From Clostridium acetobutylicum ATCC 824 (GTDB lineage: Bacteria > Bacillota > Clostridia > Clostridiales > Clostridiaceae): DNA of 64,000 nt. Positions 54,359 through 63,984 of this stretch are shown piece after piece. The stretch is taken from contig NC_003030.1 of assembly GCF_000008765.1 (NCBI RefSeq), forward strand, positions 62,001 to 126,000, read 5' to 3'. A program made the translations under genes and the position numbers. The notes beneath the pieces were generated by a model. That model worked only from the letters and a program-made list of their open reading frames with translations, was not told the origin of the DNA and did no database searches. Positions within the stretch are counted from its first letter, which is position 1; each line of letters opens with the position of its first letter.

Positions 54359-55387
54359 GTGAAAAAAATAAAGATCGGTGTCTTGTTAAGTACCATTATC
54401 TTTACTATAGGTATTTTATCAGGATGTGAAACAAAAAGTGAAAAGCTGTCACAAGTTAAAATAGCTTATTTTGGTAATATAACACATTCACAGGCACTGC
54501 TTCAACGAGACGATGGTTCACTTCAAAAGGCACTTGGAAGCAATACTAAAATAAAATGGGAAAAGTTCAGCGCTGGGTCAGCCGAAGTTGAATCTTTACT
54601 GGCAGGGGAAGTAGATATAGGATACATTGGACCAGGACCAGCTATAAATGCATATACAAAGTCAAATGGAGATATACAAGTTATAGCAGGAGCAGCAGAT
54701 GCAGGAGCAATACTTGTTTCAAAAAAAGGTGCAGACATAAAGAGTGTAAAAGATTTAAAGAATAAAAGAGTTGCTATACCGCAGTATGGAAATACTCAAG
54801 ATTTAACTCTCAGAATTCTTCTTTATGAAAATGGACTTAAGGATAGAGCTAAGGGAGGAAACGTTGAAATTGTTGAAGCAGAGAATTCAGATATAAAAAC
54901 GCTTTTGGGTAAGGGTTCAATAGATGCAGCTTTAGTTCCAGAGCCATGGGGCACTAGGCTTGTAAATGAAGTTAAGGCAAAGGTTGTACTTAACTATGAG
55001 GATATATGGAGAAAAGGACAATATCCAACAGCTATTGTTGTTGCAAGAAAAGAATTTGTAAAAGCTCATCCTGATATAGTAGAGAAATTTGTTAAAAATC
55101 TTGTAGAGGAAACTAATAAAGTAAATAGCAATAGAGATAATTCTGAAAAGGCTATAAATAGACAACTTAAAGAAATAACTGGAAAAGGCTTGTCTAAAAA
55201 GATATTGGATTCATCCTTTGAAAGAATAAAGGTTACAAATAATCCTGAAAAAGATGCAGTTTTAGATATGGCTAATTGGTCTTTTAAGGCAGGTTTTATA
55301 AAGAGTAAAGCAGATCTTAAGGATATGTTCAATTTGAGCTTTTTAAATAGGGCGCTTAAAGAGAGTGGAAAAGCCGAAATAAAGTAA
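54359..55387 (+). CDS. ABC-type sulfate/sulfonate substrate-binding lipoprotein
   Basis: The 342-residue protein has a lipoprotein signal ending GILSGC (Cys about residue 23), and the NMT1/SsuA/TauA-like pattern VKIAYFGNITHSQALL, VESLLAGEVDIGYIGPGPA and LKNKRVAIPQYGNTQDL. It delivers the substrate to the ABC permease below. In this operon sulfate or a sulfonate is plausible; classical sulfate-binding Sbp has another fold. The GTG at 54359 is preceded by GGGAGAGGGAA. Confidence 0.88.
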   Translation: MKKIKIGVLLSTIIFTIGILSGCETKSEKLSQVKIAYFGNITHSQALLQRDDGSLQKALGSNTKIKWEKFSAGSAEVESLLAGEVDIGYIGPGPAINAYTKSNGDIQVIAGAADAGAILVSKKGADIKSVKDLKNKRVAIPQYGNTQDLTLRILLYENGLKDRAKGGNVEIVEAENSDIKTLLGKGSIDAALVPEPWGTRLVNEVKAKVVLNYEDIWRKGQYPTAIVVARKEFVKAHPDIVEKFVKNLVEETNKVNSNRDNSEKAINRQLKEITGKGLSKKILDSSFERIKVTNNPEKDAVLDMANWSFKAGFIKSKADLKDMFNLSFLNRALKESGKAEIK

Positions 55388-55423
55388 AAAATTAATTATT
55401 TTGTGATCAAGGAGGATGAGGAT

Positions 55424-56263
55424 TTGGGAATAGAAATAAAAGGTGTAAGTAAGGACTTTATATCAAAAGAAAAGAAAGTACACACTTTAGATGAAGTAAA
55501 TCTTTCTATAAAAAAGGGAGAGTTTATATGTTTACTTGGCCCATCAGGATGTGGGAAATCTACCTTGCTTAATATAATTGCAGGTCTAGAGAAACCAACT
55601 AAAGGGATTGTATATTTAAATAATATGGAGATAAAAGCTCCTGGTCCTGATAGAGCGTTTATGTTTCAAGAATCCGCACTTTTCCCCTGGCTTAAGGTAA
55701 TAGACAATGTTGAATTTGGCATGAAAATAAAAGATGTGCCAAAAGAAGAGAGACGAGAAAAAGCACTTAAATACCTTAAAATGGTTCACCTCACTAAGTT
55801 TCAAAACTCATATGTACACGAACTTTCAGGTGGAATGAGACAAAGAGTGGCTCTTGCTCGTGCGCTAACTTTAGATTCAGAAGTTCTTTTGATGGATGAG
55901 CCTTTTTCGGCTCTTGACAGCCAAACAAAAAGCATACTCCAGCTTGAACTTCAGAATATATGGTGGGAAACAAAGAAAACAATAGTATTTGTAACTCATA
56001 ATGTGGAAGAAGCAGTGCTTTTGGCTGATAGAGTGGTTGTGATGGCGGCAAACCCAGGCAGAATAAAAAATATATTTGAAATAAAGCTAGCAAGGCCTAG
56101 GGAAGCGCAAAGTGTTGATTTATCATATGTTGCTCGTGAAGTAATGCGTGACCTTAAAGAGGAGGTGGAAAAGGTTGCAAAAACGGAGTACGACAGTGAC
56201 TGGAATTTTCAGAAGAGTTCTGTTTTATATAATTCTGATAGCGATTTGGGAGCTAATTTATAA
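55424..56263 (+). CDS. ABC transporter ATP-binding protein (TauB/SsuB type)
   Basis: The 279-residue protein has Walker A GPSGCGKST (residues about 41-49), Q-loop FQESALFPWL, signature LSGGMRQRVALARAL, Walker B LLMDEPFSALD, and switch VTHNVEEA. It powers import with the adjacent permease and lipoprotein. TTG 55424 lies 8 nt after AAGGAGG; the GTG at 55403 sits upstream of that RBS. The permease begins before its stop. Confidence 0.92.
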   Translation: MGIEIKGVSKDFISKEKKVHTLDEVNLSIKKGEFICLLGPSGCGKSTLLNIIAGLEKPTKGIVYLNNMEIKAPGPDRAFMFQESALFPWLKVIDNVEFGMKIKDVPKEERREKALKYLKMVHLTKFQNSYVHELSGGMRQRVALARALTLDSEVLLMDEPFSALDSQTKSILQLELQNIWWETKKTIVFVTHNVEEAVLLADRVVVMAANPGRIKNIFEIKLARPREAQSVDLSYVAREVMRDLKEEVEKVAKTEYDSDWNFQKSSVLYNSDSDLGANL

Positions 56264-56972
56264 AGTTTTTGTAGATATATTAGGTGTTTGGAAAGCATAT
56301 ACCTTCCCTTCTCCAGGGGAAGTGTATAATGCTCTTGCTTATCTTGTTAAGGATAATACGCTTTTTATAGCTACAGGAGCTAGTCTAACAAGACTTGTTA
56401 TAGGTTATATAATAGCTCTATTTATAGGAATAGCATTGGCACTAGTGTGTATTAAGTACAAATATGTAGATGAAAATTTGACTCCCCTTATGCTTGGACT
56501 TCAAACCCTTCCGAGTGTTTGCTGGATACCATTTGCAATACTTTGGTATGGAATAGATGAAAGATCAATAATATTTGTCACAGTTGTTGGGTCATTATTT
56601 TCCATAGCAATATCTACAATATCAGGAGTAAAAAATGTGAATCCCATATATGTTAAAGCTGCTAGGACCATGGGAGCAAGAGGAAAAAATCTTTATTTCG
56701 ATGTTGTAATTCCATCAGCACTTCCTGAAATTATATCAGGTATGAGGCAAGGGTGGTCATTTGCCTGGAGAGCATTAATGGCTGGTGAAATGCTTTCAGC
56801 AACAAAAGGTTTAGGGCAGGTTTTGACGGCAGGTAGGGAATTGGGTGATATAAGCCAAGTTATGGCAGTTATGATTATTATCATTGCTTTTGGCCTTATA
56901 TTTGACAAATTGTTATTTGAAAAAGTTGAAAAAAATATTAGATATAAATGTGGTCTTGAAAAGAAAAATTAA
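56175..56972 (+). CDS. ABC transporter permease (TauC/SsuC type)
   Basis: The 265-residue membrane protein has six helices and the permease EAA-like loop AARTMGARGKNLYFDVVIPS. LTPLMLGLQTLPSVCWIPFA and RQGWSFAWRALMAGEMLSA are typical of the taurine/sulfonate subfamily. TTG 56175 follows GGAGGTGG by about 6 nt and overlaps the ATPase by 89 nt; a GTG at 56196 is another option. cysD follows after 12 nt, which ties transport to sulfate activation. Confidence 0.9.
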   Translation: MQKRSTTVTGIFRRVLFYIILIAIWELIYKVFVDILGVWKAYTFPSPGEVYNALAYLVKDNTLFIATGASLTRLVIGYIIALFIGIALALVCIKYKYVDENLTPLMLGLQTLPSVCWIPFAILWYGIDERSIIFVTVVGSLFSIAISTISGVKNVNPIYVKAARTMGARGKNLYFDVVIPSALPEIISGMRQGWSFAWRALMAGEMLSATKGLGQVLTAGRELGDISQVMAVMIIIIAFGLIFDKLLFEKVEKNIRYKCGLEKKN

Positions 56973-56984
56973 GGAGGATTTTAA

Positions 56985-57785
56985 ATGGATCATTTAGACA
57001 GATTAGAAGCAGAAAGTATTTATATTTTAAGAGAGGCTTATAAGCATTTTGGAAAGCTTGGCATGTTGTGGTCTATAGGAAAGGACTCTACAGTAATGCT
57101 TTGGCTTGCAGAGAAAGCTTTCTTTGGAAATTGCCCTTTTCCACTTATACATGTGGATACTACGCATAAAATTCCAGAGATGATTAAATTTAGAGATGAA
57201 GTAGCTAAGAAATATGATTTGAATTTAATTGTTAATACAAATTGGGATGCACTTAATGCTGGTATGGGACCTCATAAAGGAAGACTTGAGTGCTGTAAGG
57301 CTTTAAAAACCGATGGGCTTCAACAAGTAGTTGATAAATATAAATTTGAAGGACTTATAGTTGGAGTAAGAAGAGATGAAGAGGGTTCTAGATCAAAGGA
57401 AAGAGTATTTAGTGAGAGAAACTCGGATTCAGAATGGGATTATACAGATCAACCACCAGAATTATGGGATCAATTTAAAACGGAATTTAAGAAAGGAAAC
57501 CATATAAGGGTACATCCCCTTCTAGGTTGGACTGAACTTGATATATGGGAGTACATAAGAAGAGAGAATATTCCAGTAGTTAGTTTGTATTTTTCTAAAA
57601 ATGGAAAGAGATATAGAAGTCTTGGATGTGCGCCATGTACATCACCAATAGATTCAAATGCTTCAACGCTTGATGAGATAATTGAAGAACTTAAAAATAC
57701 AAATGAGACAGAAAGAAGTGGAAGAGCACAAGATAAAGCAGATCCACACGCACTTGAGAAACTTAGAAAACACGGATATATGTAG
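56985..57785 (+). CDS. cysD: sulfate adenylyltransferase subunit 2
   Basis: The 266-residue ATP pyrophosphatase has the PP-loop [17 protein letters not shown] (residues about 31-47) and family segments [20 protein letters not shown] and [13 protein letters not shown]. With CysN it makes APS from sulfate and ATP. AAGGAGG precedes ATG. It ends 13 nt before cysN. Confidence 0.95.
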   Translation: MDHLDRLEAESIYILREAYKHFGKLGMLWSIGKDSTVMLWLAEKAFFGNCPFPLIHVDTTHKIPEMIKFRDEVAKKYDLNLIVNTNWDALNAGMGPHKGRLECCKALKTDGLQQVVDKYKFEGLIVGVRRDEEGSRSKERVFSERNSDSEWDYTDQPPELWDQFKTEFKKGNHIRVHPLLGWTELDIWEYIRRENIPVVSLYFSKNGKRYRSLGCAPCTSPIDSNASTLDEIIEELKNTNETERSGRAQDKADPHALEKLRKHGYM

Positions 57786-57798
57786 GAGGCGGGAGATT

Positions 57799-59367
57799 AT
57801 GAGTTCAAGAGAAAATTTAAATGTAGTATTTGTTGGACATGTAGATCATGGTAAGTCTACTTTAATAGGAAGACTTCTTTATGATACAAATTCACTTCCA
57901 GATGGAGCTATAGAAAAGGTTAAAAAGATTTCAGCAGAGGAAGGAAAGAAATTTGAATATGCTTTTTTACTAGATGCATTTGAAGAAGAGCAGAGGCAAG
58001 GAATAACAATAGATATAACTATGATTCAGTTTTTCACAAAGAAAAGAGATTATGTCATAATTGATGCTCCAGGTCATAAGGAATTTCTTAAAAACATGAT
58101 ATCTGGAGCGGCAAGCGCAGAGGCAGCAATATTAGTAGTAGATGCCAAAGAAGGAATACAGGAGCAGTCCAAGAGGCATGGATATATATTATCACTATTA
58201 GGTATAAAAAAGGTATATGTAGCTGTAAATAAAATGGATTTAGTGGACTATTCAGAAGAAAGATATAATGAAATAGTTACACAATTTAATAGCTTTTTAG
58301 CTAACTTAAACATATACCCAGAGGCATATATTCCTATATCAGCTTTTCTTGGAGATAACGTGGCAAAAAAATCTGAAAAAATGCCGTGGTATAAAGGAAA
58401 GAGTATTTTAGATACTATGGATAGCGTAGATAAGGAGAAGGGGATTGAAAATAAGGCTTTAAGATTCCCTATTCAAGATATATATAAATTTGATAATAGA
58501 AGAATTATAGCAGGAAGAATAGAATCTGGAACTCTTAAAGAAGGAGATGAAATAGTATTCTATCCTTCAGGCAAAACAACAAAGGTTAAATCTGTGGAGT
58601 TTTGGCAAGAAAAGGACAAGAAGAAGCAGGTGTCTGCAAAAATGTCGGTAGGTATAACAGTAGAGGATGAGTTCTACAACAAAAGGGGAGAAATAATATG
58701 CCATAAGAATGATGGTGTAACTGTCTCAAATGCTTTTAATGCAAATGTATTTTGGATGGGAAAAGAACCATTAGAAAAGGGAAAGAAATATAAACTTAAA
58801 ATTGCAACTCAGGAGATAGAAGCTGAAGTTGAAGAAATAAAAAAGGTAATAGATGCAGCTACTCTTGAAGAAATAACAGGTGCAGATCATATAAATAAAA
58901 ATGATGTTGCTGAAATTGTTATAAAGTCAAAGAAGCCAATATGCTTTGATGCCTTTAATGATAACGAAGCACTTGGCAGATTTGTAATTATAGATAACTA
59001 TAATACAAGTGGCGGTGGAATTATACTAAAAGGGTTAGAGACATATAGAGATAATAAAGAGATAAGAAGCCTTGTTACAAAAGAAGAGAGAGAAAAAAAG
59101 TTCGGTAGTTACGGAAAGATGATTGTAATAAATGGAGAAAACAAAGAAGTAACCGTGCAGTTTGCATTAAAGCTAGAGAGAAAGCTTTTTGATTTAGGAC
59201 AAAGGGCATATTATTTGGCTTCAGATGAAAGCGGAATAGCAGCAGAGATTCTAAGAGAGAATGGAATAATAGTTATAGTAGCAAATAAAGAAAAGTCTGA
59301 TGAGTATATAGAAATTACTGTAGATAAAGATGGTAAAATAAGTGATAATATTCTAGGTATAATTTAA
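57799..59367 (+). CDS. cysN: sulfate adenylyltransferase subunit 1 with vestigial APS-kinase tail
   Basis: The 522-residue GTPase has G1 GHVDHGKS (residues 13-20), DAPGHKEF (G3, near 92) and NKMD (G4, near 148), followed by beta-barrel domains. GTP hydrolysis drives APS formation by CysD. From about residue 435 the C-terminus resembles an APS kinase: [20 protein letters not shown] is like the start of CysC, but the P-loop position reads GENKEVTVQ instead of GLSGSGKST and the domain is short. A separate cysC supplies kinase. ATG 57799 follows GGAGGCGGGAG. Confidence 0.93.
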   Translation: MSSRENLNVVFVGHVDHGKSTLIGRLLYDTNSLPDGAIEKVKKISAEEGKKFEYAFLLDAFEEEQRQGITIDITMIQFFTKKRDYVIIDAPGHKEFLKNMISGAASAEAAILVVDAKEGIQEQSKRHGYILSLLGIKKVYVAVNKMDLVDYSEERYNEIVTQFNSFLANLNIYPEAYIPISAFLGDNVAKKSEKMPWYKGKSILDTMDSVDKEKGIENKALRFPIQDIYKFDNRRIIAGRIESGTLKEGDEIVFYPSGKTTKVKSVEFWQEKDKKKQVSAKMSVGITVEDEFYNKRGEIICHKNDGVTVSNAFNANVFWMGKEPLEKGKKYKLKIATQEIEAEVEEIKKVIDAATLEEITGADHINKNDVAEIVIKSKKPICFDAFNDNEALGRFVIIDNYNTSGGGIILKGLETYRDNKEIRSLVTKEEREKKFGSYGKMIVINGENKEVTVQFALKLERKLFDLGQRAYYLASDESGIAAEILRENGIIVIVANKEKSDEYIEITVDKDGKISDNILGII

Positions 59368-59370
59368 CAA

Positions 59371-59409
59371 TAATGGCTAGCATTAAATAGATGCTAGCCA
59401 TTATTTTTG
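59371..59409 (+). terminator. terminator after cysN
   Basis: TAATGGCTAGCAT and ATGCTAGCCATTA form a perfect 13-bp stem around 7 nt, followed by TTTTTGC. It closes the sulfate assimilation operon. Confidence 0.92.
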
Positions 59410-59442
59410 CAAGATTTCAGAAAGCACTATGCAACGTTTTGG

Positions 59443-59471
59443 TTGACAATTAATATATTAATTAATATAAT
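59443..59471 (+). promoter_or_regulatory. perfect consensus promoter of polar amino acid ABC leader
   Basis: TTGACA (59443-59448), a 17-nt spacer and TATAAT (59466-59471). Confidence 0.85.
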
Positions 59472-59477
59472 ATTACT

Positions 59478-59602
59478 ATGTTGATAATTGGCGAATAATA
59501 ATGTTGCTATTTTTTAAAATCAGTAATTAACTTGAATTTTGACGTGAAAATTACAACAAAAACCAATTTGAGAAGTTAATGAGTTTATACATTAACTTTT
59601 TT
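59478..59602 (+). ncRNA. candidate terminated leader or small RNA upstream of the amino acid transporter
   Basis: From the predicted start near 59478 the RNA runs about 125 nt to a terminator (AAGTTAATG/CATTAACTT at 59573-59598 with T-run). No frame is convincing. The transporter gene starts about 155 nt later, so the element could be an attenuator or an independent RNA. I do not see a T-box, lysine or glutamine riboswitch signature. Confidence 0.5.
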
Positions 59603-59603
59603 A
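59573..59603 (+). terminator. leader terminator
   Basis: A 9-bp stem (59573-59581 with 59590-59598) around an 8-nt loop, followed by TTTTTATTT. Confidence 0.85.
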
Positions 59604-59758
59604 TTTGAGATGATATATTGGTTTTAAAGTTAAACCTAATTTATGTATTTAATAAGAATTAAATTGAAAAAGTCTCGATGTATACGTAAATTAAAGGCTT
59701 AGCTATATATAATAAAACCTACAATAAATTAGTGAATATAACTTTTGGGGGGGTCAAT

Positions 59759-61228
59759 TTGAAAAAGAAATTTTTAGTATTAGTTTTAGCTATAATGATG
59801 TGTTTTGCAATATTATTAACGGGGTGTGAAAATAGTAACAGTAATAGTGATAAAAGCAAGACTTCAAGTAAAAAATATACAATAGCAACAGATGCAACAT
59901 ATGCTCCATTCGAATTTAGGACAGGAAGTGACTACCAAGGAATAGATATAGATATTTTGAGTGCCATAGCTAAAAAAGAGAACTTTACTTATGACTTAAA
60001 ACCTATGAATTTCAATGGTATAATACCAGCACTTCAATCCAATCAAGTTGATGGTTCTGTTTCTGGAATGAGCATAAATGATGAAAGAAAGAAAACTTTA
60101 GACTTTTCAAACTCGTATTACGATTCCGGTCTATGTGTAGTTGCTAAATCAGATAATAAAAGCGTTAAAACAATAAATGACATAAAAGGAAAGACGGCTG
60201 CACTTAAAAAGGGAACAGCTGGAGCTGCTTATGCAGAAGCAAACAAGGAAAAATACGGATTAACATTAAAATACTTCGATGATAGTCCTTCAATGTTTCA
60301 AGCAGTTATGAATGGTAATGCAGATATAACTCTTGAAGATTATCCTGTAATAGCTTATAAAATATCAATAGATAAAAATTCAGGCTTGAAAATAGTTGGA
60401 GATGAGAAAATTACAACTTCTCCTTACGGATTTGCAGTTAAGAAGGGTACTAATAAAGAACTTTTAAAGAAGTTTAATGATGGTCTTAAGAAAATAAAAG
60501 CAGATGGCGAGTATGATAAGATTATTAGTAAATATATAAAGACTGGTAAAGATTCAAAGAATGCTAAAGCTTTTAAGCCAGAACAAGATAACTTAGTTAA
60601 GCAGTATGCACCACAGCTTTTAAAGGGTCTTGGTATGACATTATTTATTACAGTTATAGCAATGATCATTGCACTTTTCATTGGAGCTATATTTGGATTC
60701 TTCAGTATAAGCACCAGCAAAGTACTTAATACACTTGCAAGATGGTTTGTAGATATAATAAGAGGAACACCTCTTTTAGTACAAGCATTTTTCATATTCT
60801 TCGGAATACCAGGACTTTCAGGTCTTAAAATAAATCCTGTAGTTGCAGGAATTATAGCGGTAAGCTTAAATGCGGGAGCCTATATGTCTGAGATCTTTAG
60901 AGGTGGTATACTTTCAATAAATCAAGGGCAGATGGAAGCGGCAAGAAGTTTGGGTATACCATATAGAACTGCTATGCTTAAAATAGTATTTCCACAAGCA
61001 GTAAAGGTAATGATACCTTCAATTGTAAATCAGTTTATAATTTCGCTTAAAGATACGTCAATATTATCTGTTATAGGAATACAGGAATTAACTAACACAG
61101 GACAGATAATAATAGGAGCTACCTTTAAGGCGTTCCAGATATGGTTAATAGTTGCGATTATGTACTTTATAGTAATCAAGTTATTATCTATCTTATCAAG
61201 GAAGATTGAGAGGTATGTTAAAATATGA
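59759..61228 (+). CDS. polar amino acid ABC transporter, binding protein-permease fusion
   Basis: A 489-residue fusion. The N-terminus is a lipoprotein signal ending ILLTGC (Cys near 23), then a solute-binding domain (about 45-270: [40 protein letters not shown]). The C-terminal part is a permease (about 290-489) with [20 protein letters not shown]. Such fusions exist for glutamine/glutamate-type importers. TTG 59759 follows GGGGGGGT by 4-5 nt; ATG further upstream lacks an RBS. The ATPase follows with a 4-nt overlap. Confidence 0.92.
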   Translation: MKKKFLVLVLAIMMCFAILLTGCENSNSNSDKSKTSSKKYTIATDATYAPFEFRTGSDYQGIDIDILSAIAKKENFTYDLKPMNFNGIIPALQSNQVDGSVSGMSINDERKKTLDFSNSYYDSGLCVVAKSDNKSVKTINDIKGKTAALKKGTAGAAYAEANKEKYGLTLKYFDDSPSMFQAVMNGNADITLEDYPVIAYKISIDKNSGLKIVGDEKITTSPYGFAVKKGTNKELLKKFNDGLKKIKADGEYDKIISKYIKTGKDSKNAKAFKPEQDNLVKQYAPQLLKGLGMTLFITVIAMIIALFIGAIFGFFSISTSKVLNTLARWFVDIIRGTPLLVQAFFIFFGIPGLSGLKINPVVAGIIAVSLNAGAYMSEIFRGGILSINQGQMEAARSLGIPYRTAMLKIVFPQAVKVMIPSIVNQFIISLKDTSILSVIGIQELTNTGQIIIGATFKAFQIWLIVAIMYFIVIKLLSILSRKIERYVKI

Positions 61229-61962
61229 GTAAGGATTTAGCAATAGAAGTTAAAGAATTAAAAAAGAGCTATGGTTCTAATGAAGTATTAAAAGAAATAA
61301 ATCTTACAATTGATAGAAGTGAGGTTGTATGTATAATAGGACCTTCAGGTTCAGGAAAAAGTACTCTTTTAAGATGTATGAATAGACTTGAAGAAATAAC
61401 AGCAGGACAGTTAATGATTGATGGAAAAGATATATCAGATAAAAATATTAACATAGATAAATTAAGAGAGAACGTAGGAATGGTGTTTCAGCATTTTAAC
61501 CTATTCCCGCACTTAAGCGTTTTAAAAAATATAACCTTTGCACCAATAGAGTTAAATAAAATGTCAAAAGAAGAAGCTGAAAAGACAGCATTCAAGCTTC
61601 TTGATAAGGTTGGTCTTAATGATAAGGCAAATACTTATCCAGATAAGCTTTCAGGAGGTCAAAAACAGAGAGTTGCTATAGCTAGAGCTCTTGCTATGAA
61701 TCCAGATATAATGCTTTTTGACGAGCCTACTTCAGCCTTAGACCCTGAGATGGTTGGAGAGGTTCTTGGAGTAATGAAGGATCTTGCAAAAGAAGGAATG
61801 ACAATGGTTGTTGTTACTCATGAGATGGGCTTTGCAAGAGAAGTAGCAGACAGAGTTATATTTATGGCTGATGGATATATCGTTGAACAAGGAACACCAG
61901 ATGATATATTTAAAAATCCAACTCAAGATAGAACAAAAGATTTTTTAAATAAAGTATTATAG
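61225..61962 (+). CDS. glnQ: polar amino acid ABC transporter ATP-binding protein
   Basis: The 245-residue ATPase has Walker [10 protein letters not shown] (residues about 36-44), Q-loop [10 protein letters not shown], signature [15 protein letters not shown], Walker [15 protein letters not shown] and switch VTHE. It is the GlnQ/HisP class that pairs with the fused binding protein-permease. It starts by an ATGA overlap. The substrate may be glutamine, glutamate or cystine. Confidence 0.92.
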   Translation: MSKDLAIEVKELKKSYGSNEVLKEINLTIDRSEVVCIIGPSGSGKSTLLRCMNRLEEITAGQLMIDGKDISDKNINIDKLRENVGMVFQHFNLFPHLSVLKNITFAPIELNKMSKEEAEKTAFKLLDKVGLNDKANTYPDKLSGGQKQRVAIARALAMNPDIMLFDEPTSALDPEMVGEVLGVMKDLAKEGMTMVVVTHEMGFAREVADRVIFMADGYIVEQGTPDDIFKNPTQDRTKDFLNKVL

Positions 61963-61983
61963 ATAAAAAATTGTTGGTAACTT

Positions 61984-62030
61984 AAAACACCTTTATAATT
62001 GGCGAGAAAGCTTATTTTAAGGGTGTTTTG
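61984..62030 (+). terminator. terminator after glnQ
   Basis: AAAACACCTT and AAGGGTGTTTT pair around a 25-nt loop and are followed by a T-rich stretch. The loop is rather long. Confidence 0.6.
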
Positions 62031-62088
62031 TTATATAGCGTCAGTATGGTATAATTTATTTTATCGATAGTAATGGAGGTATTTAAAT

Positions 62089-62850
62089 TTGTTTGCAAGA
62101 GAAAGATACGATACTATTCTCAACATTTTAAACAGAGAAGGAAAAGTAATTGTAAAAGATTTGAGCTCAAAATTCAATGTTACAGAGGACTGCATAAGGA
62201 AAGATCTTAGATACTTGGAGAATAATAATTTCCTAAAAAGAACATATGGTGGAGCAATACCCATAAGAAAGACTGCTCACTACAATAAAATAAGTGATAG
62301 AAGAAATGCGAATGTGAAAGAAAAGTTAATAATAGCAAAGAAGGCATTTGATTTAATAGAGGATGATGAGACAATATTTTTGGATATATCAACTACCAAT
62401 ATAATGTTAGCTGAATTTCTATCTAAAAGTGATAAGAAGGTAACGGTTATTACCAACATGATAGATATAATCTCTGTATTAAACATGGAAAATAATATAA
62501 AGGTAATATCTACAGGAGGTGTTCTCTCTAAAGATTTGAACGGTTATGCATGCTCAATGACTATAGATGTTATATCTAATTATAAATTTAATAAGGCATT
62601 TATAGGAAGCTGTGGTGTTGATTTATATGATAATAGTGTCACTACCTTCGAAGTAGAGGACGGAAATACTAAGAAGGCTATAATGAGAAATAGTAAAGTA
62701 GTATATCTAGTTATGGATAATAGCAAATTTTATTTTGGAGGAACATATAAATTCGCACATTTTGAAGATATAGATGTTATCATAACTGATAAGGTTCCAA
62801 GTGAGCAAATACTGGGGATAATGAAGAAGAATGATGTAGATATTATATAG
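62089..62850 (+). CDS. DeoR-family transcriptional regulator
   Basis: The 253-residue protein has a DeoR N-terminal winged HTH (RERYDTILNILNREGKV and VTEDCIRKDLRYLENNNFLK, the recognition helix) and a C-terminal sugar-phosphate sensor domain (ETIFLDISTTNIMLAEFL, ISTGGVLSKDLNGYACS and FIGSCGVD). The effector is likely a phosphorylated sugar; the target is not visible in the window. TTG 62089 lies about 8 nt after GGAGGT. Confidence 0.92.
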   Translation: MFARERYDTILNILNREGKVIVKDLSSKFNVTEDCIRKDLRYLENNNFLKRTYGGAIPIRKTAHYNKISDRRNANVKEKLIIAKKAFDLIEDDETIFLDISTTNIMLAEFLSKSDKKVTVITNMIDIISVLNMENNIKVISTGGVLSKDLNGYACSMTIDVISNYKFNKAFIGSCGVDLYDNSVTTFEVEDGNTKKAIMRNSKVVYLVMDNSKFYFGGTYKFAHFEDIDVIITDKVPSEQILGIMKKNDVDII

Positions 62851-62879
62851 AAAAATATGAAGCTAAAGAGGGGTAAAGT

Positions 62880-63407
62880 ATGATATTTTTTGGACACTTA
62901 GGATTAACAACTGGAGCCGTAAAGATATGTGAAAATACTGTCTTATCAAAGAAAAAAGATATTGATTATAGATTTTTGCTTGTTGGCTCTATACTTCCGG
63001 ATCTTATTGATAAACCTATAGGAGCATTTTTTTTCAGAAATGTATTTCATAATAGCAGAATATTCGGGCATACACTGTTGTTTTCAGCTGTACTGCTTTG
63101 CATTGGATTATACAGGCAATTAAGACACAAAAAAAATGGGATTTTGATGCTTGGAATAGGTAGCGCTATTCACCTTATTCTTGATAGTATGTGGCTATAC
63201 GGAAGAATATTATTTTGGCCATTCTTAGGCGCTACATTTCCTACAAGACCTGAAGGACATTGGCTTAATGAGGGAATTTTAAGACTGTTATCAGATCCAG
63301 TTTACTTTTCTTCGGAAATAATAGGCTTTGTTATTATAATGTACTATTTTATAAAACTTATTAAAAGAGGAAAGTTAAGAAACTTTATAAAAAATGGGCA
63401 ATTATAG
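62880..63407 (+). CDS. membrane-bound metal-dependent hydrolase (YdjM/DUF457 type)
   Basis: The 175-residue membrane protein has family motifs: FFGHLGLTTGAVKI (near the start), LLVGSILPDLIDKPIG (the metal His/Asp region), IFGHTLLFSA and GSAIHLILDSMW. There are four or so membrane segments. Enzymatic activity is inferred from the family name only. It follows the DeoR gene after 30 nt with AGAGGGG before the ATG, so co-transcription is likely. Confidence 0.85.
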   Translation: MIFFGHLGLTTGAVKICENTVLSKKKDIDYRFLLVGSILPDLIDKPIGAFFFRNVFHNSRIFGHTLLFSAVLLCIGLYRQLRHKKNGILMLGIGSAIHLILDSMWLYGRILFWPFLGATFPTRPEGHWLNEGILRLLSDPVYFSSEIIGFVIIMYYFIKLIKRGKLRNFIKNGQL

Positions 63408-63415
63408 AAAAACTA

Positions 63416-63444
63416 TTGACAAGGGTAACCATAAGTAGTATATT
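63416..63444 (+). promoter_or_regulatory. promoter of Rrf2 gene
   Basis: TTGACA (63416-63421), 17 nt, TATATT (63439-63444). The AGGTATACTTT half of the operator candidate (63460-63470) lies just downstream, before the ATG. Confidence 0.8.
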
Positions 63445-63459
63445 AAAACTGTACTATTT

Positions 63460-63470
63460 AGGTATACTTT
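63460..63470 (+). promoter_or_regulatory. Rrf2 operator half site, autoregulation candidate
   Basis: AGGTATACTTT, identical to part of the palindromic site at 63949-63970. It lies between -10 and start codon, a position for repression. Confidence 0.5.
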
Positions 63471-63486
63471 TGAACAGGAGAAGGAT

Positions 63487-63900
63487 ATGAGAATAACACA
63501 AGAAGCAGACTATAGTATGAGAGTTGTGCTATACCTATCTAAGCTTGGGTATGAACAAAAGATAGATGCAGCAACTATTGCAGAACATGAAAAGTTACCT
63601 CTAAGATTTTTACTTAAACTTTTAAGGAAACTTATAAAAAGTGGCATTGTAAAATCTTATAGGGGTGTAAAGGGTGGTTATGCGTTAAATAAGTACCCGA
63701 AGGATATTAATCTAAGAGAGGTAATAGAAGCGATAGATGGACCCATATGTGTCAATAGGTGCTTAACAGATTCGTCTTATTGTAATGCAAAGCGTACAGG
63801 TATTTGTGAAATACATAATGCTCTCTCTTTAGTTAGAAGTGACTTAATTAAAAACCTTGAAAAGATAAATTTTGAAGATTTGAAAGATGGAAAGCGGTAA
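63487..63900 (+). CDS. Rrf2-family regulator with three-Cys cluster motif
   Basis: The 137-residue protein has the Rrf2 N-terminal winged HTH (MRITQEADYSMRVVLYLSKL, FLLKLLRKLIKSGIVKSYRG, VKGGYALNK). Cys92, Cys99 and Cys107 lie in a short loop, IscR/NsrR-like ligands for an Fe-S cluster, so it may sense iron, NO or redox. CAGGAGAAGG precedes the ATG. The same 11-base motif occurs before its own start and as a palindrome before the next gene, suggesting it regulates both. The exact signal is unknown. Confidence 0.92.
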   Translation: MRITQEADYSMRVVLYLSKLGYEQKIDAATIAEHEKLPLRFLLKLLRKLIKSGIVKSYRGVKGGYALNKYPKDINLREVIEAIDGPICVNRCLTDSSYCNAKRTGICEIHNALSLVRSDLIKNLEKINFEDLKDGKR

Positions 63901-63905
63901 TAATC

Positions 63906-63934
63906 AGGGACTTAATTTATAAAAAGTCCCTTTC
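63906..63934 (+). terminator. terminator after the Rrf2 gene
   Basis: AGGGACTT and AAGTCCCT pair perfectly around 10 nt, followed by TTTCT. Confidence 0.8.
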
Positions 63935-63948
63935 TATAAAACATAAAC

Positions 63949-63970
63949 TATACCTAAAAGGTATACTTTA
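63949..63970 (+). promoter_or_regulatory. palindromic Rrf2 operator candidate before the next gene
   Basis: TATACC (63949-63954) and GGTATA (63960-63965) flank TAAAA, and the right arm continues as CTTTA. The same AGGTATACTTT stretch lies before the Rrf2 gene. Confidence 0.6.
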
Positions 63971-63984
63971 AGGAGGATTTTATA

